From Bacteroidales bacterium (lineage in GTDB: Bacteria > Bacteroidota > Bacteroidia > Bacteroidales > JAOZTL01), in the NCBI GenBank assembly GCA_029942205.1, contig JAOZTL010000042.1, positions 1 to 11,319 on the forward strand: DNA of 11,319 nucleotides, given 5' to 3'. Shown here in pieces: positions 1 to 5,667 of this stretch. Made by a program: the position numbers and the translations under genes. Within the stretch, counting starts at the first letter, position 1. Every line of letters starts with the position of its first letter. The notes beneath the pieces were generated by a model, which saw only the letters and a list, made by a program, of their open reading frames with translations, was not told the DNA's origin and made no database searches.

Positions 1-519
1 GTTCACTTCAAATCGGCACAGCAAGCCATTATTGTGATACTTATGATTCCGCTAGGATGGCTTGGTTCTGCGTGGGGGCACGGCTTAGAGGGCTTTCAAC
101 TATCGATGCTCAGCATGTGGGGAATGGTAGCTTTGTCGGGCGTTATCATTAACGATGCCGTCGTTTTCTTGGCAAAATATAATTCCTTAATCAAAGAAGG
201 ACAAAAAGTGATTGATGCCGTTTATGATGCAGGAATTGCTCGTTTCAGACCCATTTTACTTACAACCATTACCACCACATTGGGCTTGTATCCTTTGATT
301 TTGGAGGAAAGTTTCCAAGCACAATTCCTTATCCCAATGGCTATTGCGTTGGCTTATGGTGTTTTGGTGGGAACAGGATTTATTCTTACATTTTTCCCTG
401 TTTTAATTTTGATTGTGAATGATATTAATGTTTATGTAAAATGGCTTTGGACTGGAATAAAACCTGAACGAGAAGAAGTCGAAATTGCAAATATTCATGC
501 AAAACGATCGATTGATTAA
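1..519 (+). CDS. RND-family efflux transporter, C-terminal fragment (5' end outside window)
   Basis: This is the C-terminal 172 residues of an inner-membrane RND (AcrB-like) proton-driven efflux pump. The reading frame is open from base 1, so the gene begins upstream; the GTG at 34 is internal, not a start. The fragment holds the last membrane-spanning segments: a hydrophobic run ending GWLGSAWG, the segment with GVIINDAVVF, then the family signature RFRPILLTT followed by TLGLYPLI, and a final long hydrophobic stretch containing FLIPMAIALAYG and FFPVLILIV. In RND pumps this region follows the second periplasmic loop and forms TM10-12. A short charged cytoplasmic tail (KPEREEVEIANIHAKRSID) ends it. 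The TolC-type channel gene begins 105 bp downstream on the same strand, as expected for a tripartite pump locus whose membrane-fusion gene would lie upstream. The substrate cannot be told from this piece. Confidence 0.92.
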   Translation, partial: VHFKSAQQAIIVILMIPLGWLGSAWGHGLEGFQLSMLSMWGMVALSGVIINDAVVFLAKYNSLIKEGQKVIDAVYDAGIARFRPILLTTITTTLGLYPLILEESFQAQFLIPMAIALAYGVLVGTGFILTFFPVLILIVNDINVYVKWLWTGIKPEREEVEIANIHAKRSID

Positions 520-544
520 GAAAAAAAGAAGCTTGAAATTACTC

Positions 545-581
545 TCTCTAGGGATTTATTATGATAATTAATCCCTAGAGA
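545..581. repeat. Perfect 12-bp inverted repeat (stem-loop) between the RND and TolC genes
   Basis: TCTCTAGGGATT at 545-556 is exactly mirrored by AATCCCTAGAGA at 570-581, with a 13-base AT-rich loop. No T-run follows on the plus strand, so it is not a classic intrinsic terminator. It could be an mRNA stem that separates expression of the pump and channel genes, or an operator for a local regulator. Confidence 0.7.
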
Positions 582-624
582 TGCAAAAATGATTGAATTT
601 CAATAATTTACAATATTTTAAAAA

Positions 625-1959
625 ATGAAAAAATACAGTCTAATTATATTATTTAGCGTATTCGTTACGAATATTTTGGCACAAGAGCAAGATTCTATTG
701 TGAAAATAGAATTGTCTCTTTCACAAGCAATAGAACGAGGTTTAGAGAAAAATTATCAAATGATAATTTCTCGGAAAAATGTCGAAATTGCTGAAAACAA
801 TAATACTTGGGGGGCTGCTGGGCGATTGCCGTCTATTTCATTTGGCATTTCGCAAGGAAACCGATTCGACAATTCAGCAAACAACAATCCTCTTTCGACC
901 GACGAACGAATGAATACACTGAGCCATTCCATCACGCCTAATGCCAATTTGCGATGGACAATTTTTGGTGGTTTTGCAATTCAAGTAACCAAAAGTAATT
1001 TAAGTTTAGCTCAACAAATGGCAGAAGAAGGGCTGGCTGTTCGTGTCGAAAATACAGTGCAACAAATCGCTTTAGCTTATTATTCTGTTTTGCTCGAAAA
1101 TGAAAAATTAGACGTAATGACCGAAGTATTAAAACTTTCTAGTGATCGGTATTATTACATGATGCAAAAAAAAGAATTGGGTACGGCGGTAACTTTTGAG
1201 GTTTTACAGGTGAAAAATAATTTTTTGAGCGATTCGTCTAATTATTTGCTGCAAAGAGTAAATTACGAAAACTCGTTGCGTACCTTAGCCTTAAGCATGG
1301 GCGACTCGGCTTCAGTTAGTTATGTATTGACCGACGATGTACTGATTGTGGATAAAGAATATTTGGTGAACGATTTGCAAACCAAAATGTTCAGTAATAA
1401 CAAAACGCTTCGTAATCAGTATATTAACATTAAAATGTCGGAAAATGCCATTAAAATGAATAAAAGTGGCTGGTATCCTACACTTGCATTAAATGCAGGA
1501 ACAGATTACGTAAACTCATTTTATAGCATCGATGGTGGAGATTATGCTTCTGGATATTCGTATGATGCGTATGCCAATTTGTCGCTTACTTACACACTTT
1601 ATAGCGGTGGTGCTCGCAAACGAAACATCCAAAATGCAAAAATTGAACAAGAAATCAGCCAGTTACAAATTGATGAAATGAAACTTTCATTAACAAACCA
1701 GCTGCTGTCTATCAATGAGTTATACAATATTCGGAAGCAAATGTTTCAAGTAGCCGAAGAAAATCTCGAAAGTGCAAAACTTAATCTGCAAATAGCCGAA
1801 CATAAATTCAAAAATGGAAGTATTAATTCGTTCAATTACAGAGATATACAAATGGTTTATTTGAATGTAGCTTTTTCACGTTTACAAACAATTTACAATT
1901 TGATCAGTACACACACCGATTTGTTACGCTTGACAGGCGGTATTGTTAATGAATATTAA
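625..1959 (+). CDS. TolC-type outer-membrane efflux protein (OEP family)
   Basis: The product is a 444-aa outer-membrane channel of the TolC/OEP family, which forms a trimeric barrel plus a periplasmic helical tunnel and exports substrates delivered by an RND pump. A signal peptide is clear: MKKY, a hydrophobic core LIILFSVFVTNILA, and likely cleavage before QEQ near residue 20. The mature part starts with the family-typical LSLSQAIERGLEKNYQ helix and has two halves of long amphipathic helices. Each half carries a strand-forming stretch (NLRWTIFGGFAIQ around 110 and YANLSLTYTLYSGGARK around 320-335), the internal duplication expected of OEP proteins. The RND gene end 105 bp upstream supports a pump role. 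No SD is seen; the ATG follows an A-rich leader. The end of the gene touches a dispersed repeat copy (1960-1999). Confidence 0.92.
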   Translation: MKKYSLIILFSVFVTNILAQEQDSIVKIELSLSQAIERGLEKNYQMIISRKNVEIAENNNTWGAAGRLPSISFGISQGNRFDNSANNNPLSTDERMNTLSHSITPNANLRWTIFGGFAIQVTKSNLSLAQQMAEEGLAVRVENTVQQIALAYYSVLLENEKLDVMTEVLKLSSDRYYYMMQKKELGTAVTFEVLQVKNNFLSDSSNYLLQRVNYENSLRTLALSMGDSASVSYVLTDDVLIVDKEYLVNDLQTKMFSNNKTLRNQYINIKMSENAIKMNKSGWYPTLALNAGTDYVNSFYSIDGGDYASGYSYDAYANLSLTYTLYSGGARKRNIQNAKIEQEISQLQIDEMKLSLTNQLLSINELYNIRKQMFQVAEENLESAKLNLQIAEHKFKNGSINSFNYRDIQMVYLNVAFSRLQTIYNLISTHTDLLRLTGGIVNEY

Positions 1960-1999
1960 GTTTTCGCCTTTTTTGATGTTGCTTACGCAATTCGAGTAT
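1960..1999 (-). repeat. Dispersed intergenic repeat, copy A
   Basis: Read on the minus strand this copy contains TTGCGTAAGCAACATCAAA followed by AAAGGCGAAAAC, matching the family core GCGTRAGCAACATCAAA exactly. It starts right at the TAA of the TolC gene and is antisense to it. It pairs with copy B (2117-2156) as an inverted pair: 1972-1987 against 2127-2142 is a 16-bp stem with one G-U wobble. Confidence 0.8.
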
Positions 2000-2079
2000 C
2001 TACATAAAGTTTGGATAAGCTTGATTTTCAGTAAATTGAAAAGCATTGTCTATTTAAGCTAAGTCATTGAAAATATCAG

Positions 2080-2096
2080 ACCTGTTAGGTTTTTTT
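2080..2096 (+). terminator. Short hairpin plus T-run, terminator-like
   Basis: ACCT-GTT-AGGT forms a 4-bp stem with a 3-base loop and is followed directly by six further T residues. It lies 120 bp after the TolC stop. The stem is short, so it is a weak terminator at best. Similar ACCTGnnAGGT-plus-T elements are, to my knowledge, common between genes in Bacteroidota. Confidence 0.4.
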
Positions 2097-2116
2097 AGAC
2101 AGAACTCAACTATTGT

Positions 2117-2156
2117 TAGAATATTACGTAAGCAATATCAAATAGATCGAAGACCA
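2117..2156 (+). repeat. Dispersed intergenic repeat, copy B
   Basis: The sequence ACGTAAGCAATATCAAATAG followed by ATCGAAGACC matches the family core with two changes (G to A at the first base, C to T within CAACATC). It is in plus orientation, about 150 bp ahead of lepB, and inverted relative to copy A. Confidence 0.8.
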
Positions 2157-2303
2157 GAAGACCTTTGTTTTTGGTTTGGTGCGCTTCAATTTATTTTGTA
2201 CGTTTGAGCCTTATAACTAAATTAGATTATTAGCCATCTATTTGTTGCTAATGATTTGATTTTTTGAACTTTACATAAAGTGATAATTTTAATTTTAAGA
2301 TAA

Positions 2304-3626
2304 ATGAAGAATTTTTTTTCAAATAAATATGTCAAATTTTCATTAGTAACTATTCCTTACTTATTACTCGTTATTTGGCTAAATAATTACTGGTGGCTAC
2401 TAGGAGTGCCTATTTTAGTAGATATTTATATCACTAAAAAAGTGAATTGGAGCTTTTATAAAAAGAAAACTGGAACAAAAAAAGATAAATTGTACGAATG
2501 GATTGATGCAATTATTTTTGCATTGGTAGCTTCTAGTTTAATCAAAATTTTTATTTTTCAGTTGTATGCCATACCGACTCCTTCGCTCGAAAAGACACTA
2601 TTGGTAGGCGATCGCTTGTTTGTGAGTAAAATTAGTTATGGACCACAAATGCCCAACACGCCTTTAGCATTGCCATTGGTACATAATAAAATGCCTTTTG
2701 CACCCGAAACCAATTCGTTTGTTGATTGGTTGTCGCAGCCTTACAAGCGATTGGCAGGATTGAACGAAATTGAAAATAACGACATTGTTGTGTTTAATTT
2801 TCCAGTAGGAGACACGATTGTTGTCGGACGTGAGAATCCTGATTATTATACTTGGATACGCATGTACGGACGTGAAGAAATTTGGAAAGAGTTTCAAGTC
2901 AAGTCGTTACCTGTCGATAAAAGAGAAAATTTTGTAAAACGATGCATTGCCATTCCTGGCGATGAATTGAAAATTGTAGACGGAGTAGTATTCATAAACG
3001 GAAAGCAAAATACAGAAATTGAGGGTTTACAATTTAATTATTTCGTAAAAACGAACGGTTCGATAATTAATCCGAAAGCATTTGAAAATTTGGAAATTGC
3101 TAAAGACGACATCAGTTTTGATGCCGCAAGCTCAAGCTATTTCTTGCCTTTGACTAATGAAGTGGCAGAAAAACTTAAAAGTATGCCTATTCTGGAATCT
3201 ATTGTTAGGAAACAAACGAAAGCTGGAAAATACGAAGAAAATATTTTTCCGCATAGCCCTGCTTATTCTTGGAATGATGATAATTTTGGTCCTTTGGTAA
3301 TTCCAGAAAAAGGAGAAACGGTAAAGCTTACACTTAAAAATTTACCTATTTACGAACGAGTAATTACTGCTTATGAGAGAAATAAGCTAGAAGTAAAGAA
3401 CGGAAAAATATGGATTAATGACATAGAAAGTACCGAATATACTTTCCAAATGGATTACTACTGGATGATGGGAGATAATCGCCACAATTCAGCAGATTCA
3501 AGGGTTTGGGGATTTGTACCAGAAGATCACATTGTTGGAAAACCCGTGATGGTATTTTATTCTTTGGATAAAGACAAAGGTTTTTTTGCCAGTATTCGTT
3601 GGGATAGAATTTTTAAAATTATTTAA
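2304..3626 (+). CDS. lepB: Signal peptidase I (S26 family), Bacteroidota long form
   Basis: The product is the membrane-bound leader peptidase that cuts signal peptides from exported proteins, using a Ser/Lys dyad on the periplasmic side. Two N-terminal hydrophobic segments (about residues 12-43, and 66-88 in EWIDAIIFALVASSLIKIF) precede the catalytic part. The serine box is PTPSLEKTLLVGD with candidate catalytic Ser94. The lysine box is FVKRCIAIPGD with Lys212. The C-terminal box GDNRHNSADSRVWGFVP starts at Gly390 and holds the conserved Asp/Ser/Arg and WG-V-P signature. The 440-aa length reflects a large insertion (about 230-380) between the Lys box and the GDNR box, usual in this phylum. 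One oddity is that the residue after the catalytic serine is Leu95, where Met is nearly standard. There is no operon partner; the gene stands alone with a terminator downstream at 3769-3835. Confidence 0.95.
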   Translation: MKNFFSNKYVKFSLVTIPYLLLVIWLNNYWWLLGVPILVDIYITKKVNWSFYKKKTGTKKDKLYEWIDAIIFALVASSLIKIFIFQLYAIPTPSLEKTLLVGDRLFVSKISYGPQMPNTPLALPLVHNKMPFAPETNSFVDWLSQPYKRLAGLNEIENNDIVVFNFPVGDTIVVGRENPDYYTWIRMYGREEIWKEFQVKSLPVDKRENFVKRCIAIPGDELKIVDGVVFINGKQNTEIEGLQFNYFVKTNGSIINPKAFENLEIAKDDISFDAASSSYFLPLTNEVAEKLKSMPILESIVRKQTKAGKYEENIFPHSPAYSWNDDNFGPLVIPEKGETVKLTLKNLPIYERVITAYERNKLEVKNGKIWINDIESTEYTFQMDYYWMMGDNRHNSADSRVWGFVPEDHIVGKPVMVFYSLDKDKGFFASIRWDRIFKII

Positions 3627-3631
3627 AAAAT

Positions 3632-3673
3632 CAGACTTCGACTTTTTTGATGTTGTGTTCCTTAATTCTGCAA
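3632..3673 (-). repeat. Dispersed intergenic repeat, copy C
   Basis: The minus strand reads CAGAATTAAGGAACACAACA, then TCAAAAAAGTCGAAGTCTGA. The right half (ACAACATCAAAAAAGTCGAAG) fits the family well, while the left core has drifted. It lies 5 bp after the lepB stop, antisense to lepB, the same arrangement as copy A after the TolC gene. Confidence 0.65.
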
Positions 3674-3768
3674 AACTATTGCAATCAATGATTTATAGAA
3701 AAGTAAGTGTCTAGTTAATATTGTTTACACACTTAATGCGTTAAGGGTGATGGTTTTAGTTTGTCTGG

Positions 3769-3835
3769 AATTGCCTGTTTTGTTGATTTGTTTTGATTAT
3801 ATTACAAATATAAAAGAACAGGCAATTTTTTTTTT
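3769..3835 (+). terminator. Intrinsic terminator downstream of lepB, long loop
   Basis: AATTGCCTGTT (3769-3779) pairs perfectly with AACAGGCAATT (3817-3827) and runs into ten consecutive Ts (3826-3835). The loop is 37 bases and could fold further through TTTGT/ACAAA. It ends lepB transcription and isolates the lipoprotein gene. Confidence 0.85.
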
Positions 3836-3953
3836 GAAAAAACGTTACAAAAGGCAATAGAATCATAATTATTGCAGCATTTTAGTATAACACAAACGAG
3901 TTGGTTTAGCCACTCAATTATTTAAAAATACGCACTAACTAAAAACCAATCAC

Positions 3954-4688
3954 ATGAAAAAAATTAGTTACCTTATTCTATCCATTAGCTTATTATTTAT
4001 TGGCACTTCATGCGAATTGCTGGAAACGGCAGGCGACGAGTTATCGTCCGAAGAAGTAACCGAAGGGCTAAAAACGGCACTCGAAGTAGGCACAGACACA
4101 GCCGTAACGGTTCTTAACGCTCCTGGTGGCTATTTCAAAGACGAAGCGGTAAAAATCCTTTTACCCGAGCAAGCACAACCAGCCATTGATTTGGCGAGTA
4201 ATTATACAGCACTACAGCCAGTTATCGATTTGCTGCTAGAAGGACTCAACCGTACCGCCGAAGATGCTGCCTCACAGGCAAAACCTATTTTTGTGGATGC
4301 AATTGTAAACATGAGTATCGCTGATGCTTTTGAAATTTTGAATGGAGGACCTACTGCTGCTACCGATTATTTGAAAGCGCAAACTTATGGCGATCTTCAA
4401 CATGCTTTTGCCACAGACATTAACAATTCGCTAGGCAAACCATTAGTCAATAATTACTCAGCTGTACAGCTTTGGAGTCAATTAGCTAGTGCTTATAATT
4501 TGGCAACTATACTCACTGGTGGTAAATTGATTGACCCTAACTTAGGCGAATACGTTACAGGAAAAGCTCTCGATGGTTTATTCTTGAAAATCAGTATTCA
4601 GGAAAGTAAAATTAGAGAAAATCCATCCGATTGGGCGTTGTCGGCTGTTGGTGGATTGCTGGACAAAGTATTCGGAAGTGCAGGATAA
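3954..4688 (+). CDS. DUF4197 family lipoprotein
   Basis: The product is a 244-aa predicted lipoprotein of the DUF4197 family; its molecular function is not known. The signal peptide MKKISYLILSISLLFIGTSC ends in a lipobox-like GTSC, so Cys20 should be lipidated and the protein anchored to a membrane facing the periplasm or surface. The mature part carries the family landmarks in order: GLKTALEVGTDTAV (about 38-51), GYFKDEAVKILLP (59-71), LNRTAEDAA (98-106), IADAFEILNGG (121-131), DYLKAQTYGDL and YVTGKALDGLFLKI (about 200-213), with a short tail ending LLDKVFGSAG. It is almost entirely helical and free of cysteines after Cys20. The gene is flanked by intrinsic terminators on both sides, so it is monocistronic. 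It looks more GC-rich than its neighbours, which may only reflect Ala-rich composition. Confidence 0.88.
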   Translation: MKKISYLILSISLLFIGTSCELLETAGDELSSEEVTEGLKTALEVGTDTAVTVLNAPGGYFKDEAVKILLPEQAQPAIDLASNYTALQPVIDLLLEGLNRTAEDAASQAKPIFVDAIVNMSIADAFEILNGGPTAATDYLKAQTYGDLQHAFATDINNSLGKPLVNNYSAVQLWSQLASAYNLATILTGGKLIDPNLGEYVTGKALDGLFLKISIQESKIRENPSDWALSAVGGLLDKVFGSAG

Positions 4689-4717
4689 AATATTCTGTTT
4701 TTTTTCGTAAAATACAT

Positions 4718-4799
4718 AAAACTTTGCTAAAAACTTGTTTTGTTTAATTATGTGCAATAATTTACAAATGACAATTTCAGCAAAGTTTTTTTTATTTTT
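4718..4799 (+). terminator. Intrinsic terminator downstream of the DUF4197 gene, long loop
   Basis: AAAACTTTGCT (4718-4728) pairs perfectly with AGCAAAGTTTT (4779-4789) and is followed by T8, A, T5. The loop is 50 bases. It lies between convergent genes and may also slow transcription coming from the minus-strand pentapeptide gene, since A residues precede the left arm. Confidence 0.8.
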
Positions 4800-4800
4800 A

Positions 4801-4838
4801 TATAAATGCGTAAGCAGTATTAAAAAAAACGAAAATCT
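4801..4838 (+). repeat. Dispersed intergenic repeat, copy D
   Basis: The plus strand reads AAATGCGTAAGCAGTATTAA, then AAAAAACGAAAATCTA. GCGTAAGCA is exact and the rest has diverged. Its right end overlaps the TAG stop (4837-4839, minus strand) of the pentapeptide gene. Relative to that gene it is antisense and immediately downstream, like copies A and C. Confidence 0.7.
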
Positions 4839-5412
4839 AATTTGTTATCTCAATATCATACTTATGTAAAAGTCCAGAAATACTTTGGAGAGAAAATTTC
4901 GCTTTCTTTATTTTGTTAATTTCCAAATCAATAGAATAATTGTAGGAAGTCCGAAAGTCTACTTTCTCAATTATCGTATTTTCAAAAATTGCCCCTGTTA
5001 AGTTACAATTATCAAACATAGAATCGGTTAAATCACATGCAACAAAGTCTGTTTCGTGTAGTTGTGAATTACTAAAAGTGGTTTTTCGTATTTTTGTTTT
5101 ATAAAAAGAAGAATGATCGAGTAAACAATTATCAAAGCTGAAAGAAAGTCCGAATTTGTTACAATTGTCAAAATGCAAGCCTAGCATTTTACAATCTTCA
5201 AATTTTGTGTCTCGAAAAGTAGTATTGTTCATATTTACCAAACTTAGATTGCAGTCAATGAATTGACAATCATAAAATTGGATAAAAGAAAGATCTGAGT
5301 CTGAAAAATTACAATTGTTGAAATTACAGTTTTCGTATTCTCCTTTAGCTAAAGGAGTTTGGCTGAAATTATTTTTAGTAAAGGTTTTGTTGTCGAAGTA
5401 AGTTTGTTCCAT
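4837..5412 (-). CDS. Pentapeptide-repeat protein, Qnr-like
   Basis: The product is a 191-aa protein made almost wholly of pentapeptide repeats of the A(D/N)LXX type, here often with Phe at the centre and Asn-Cys at the turns (CNF, NCNF, DCQF, DCNL, CDLTDSMFDNCNLTGAIF), from about residue 26 to 155. Such repeats fold into a right-handed four-sided beta-helix. A short non-repeat tail (about 156-191, ending LLHKYDIEITN) resembles the C-terminal helix that makes Qnr/MfpA-type proteins dimerise. Those proteins mimic DNA and bind gyrase, but that role is inference here. I start at the ATG at 5412 (MEQTYF). The frame stays open to a GTG at 5559, but that extension is Lys/Phe-rich and crosses a 13-base homopolymer, so it looks non-coding. 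The gene is divergent from pheT and convergent with the DUF4197 gene. Confidence 0.85.
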   Translation of the reverse strand: MEQTYFDNKTFTKNNFSQTPLAKGEYENCNFNNCNFSDSDLSFIQFYDCQFIDCNLSLVNMNNTTFRDTKFEDCKMLGLHFDNCNKFGLSFSFDNCLLDHSSFYKTKIRKTTFSNSQLHETDFVACDLTDSMFDNCNLTGAIFENTIIEKVDFRTSYNYSIDLEINKIKKAKFSLQSISGLLHKYDIEITN

Positions 5413-5455
5413 TTCTTGCTGCTTTAGAGGGATAAAGGTAGAAAATAAAAGAGAG

Positions 5456-5475
5456 AAAAAAATTTTTTTTTTTTT
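5456..5475. repeat. A7T13 homopolymer tract upstream of the pentapeptide gene
   Basis: Seven A residues (5456-5462) are followed by thirteen Ts (5463-5475). The tract lies 44-63 bases before the pentapeptide gene start, in the divergent space with pheT. It may act as curved or UP-like DNA, and its length makes it prone to slippage. Confidence 0.6.
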
Positions 5476-5571
5476 AAAGGGAAAGCGAGAAGCAAGCCAG
5501 AAGAACTTAAAAAAAATAAAATTTTTACTGATAATTTTGATGAAAAAATCCCGAAGCACGTTAAAATTATG

Positions 5572-5579
5572 TACATTTG
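5572..5579 (+). promoter_or_regulatory. TAnnTTTG -7 box, likely pheT promoter
   Basis: TACATTTG is an exact match to the Bacteroidota sigma-A -7 consensus, 88 bp before the pheT ATG and facing it. No good -33 TTTG sits at the usual 17-23-base gap, which lowers confidence. Confidence 0.5.
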
Positions 5580-5667
5580 TCCGATTAAAAATAAGGTTTT
5601 TTGATCGAATCTTAATAAAACAAAAAATAAGCTAAAAAATACTTACAAATTAATATTTCTGCATAAC

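Larger units (their letters stand above)
1960..2303. other. 344-bp intergenic region between the TolC gene and lepB
   Basis: This stretch has no credible gene. It holds repeat copy A (minus), a short terminator-like hairpin with a T-run at 2080-2096, and repeat copy B (plus). Close to lepB, TTTG at 2263-2266 and TAATTTTA at 2284-2291 (17-base gap) loosely resemble the Bacteroidota -33/-7 boxes, but the second box lacks the final G, so I do not call it a promoter. Confidence 0.6.
3627..3953. other. 327-bp intergenic region between lepB and the DUF4197 gene
   Basis: No credible gene is present. It holds repeat copy C (minus strand) just after the lepB stop, the strong long-loop terminator at 3769-3835, and about 115 bp of leader ahead of the lipoprotein gene with no clean TAnnTTTG box. 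A stretch around 3724-3755 (TTTACACACTTAATGCGTTA) faintly recalls the repeat family. Confidence 0.6.

Noticed and set aside
34..519. GTG at 34 as the start of a small membrane protein
   Set aside because: The frame is open to base 1 and encodes RND sequence throughout, so the gene is only truncated by the window edge.
3724..3755. Possible extra repeat copy (TTTACACACTTAATGCGTTA)
   Set aside because: The left flank resembles the family, but the CAACATCAAA part is absent; likely chance in AT-rich DNA.
5413..5559. N-terminal extension of the pentapeptide protein to a GTG at 5559
   Set aside because: The extra 49 residues are Lys/Phe-rich low-complexity translation across an A7T13 tract. The ATG at 5412 gives the natural N-terminus just before the repeats.
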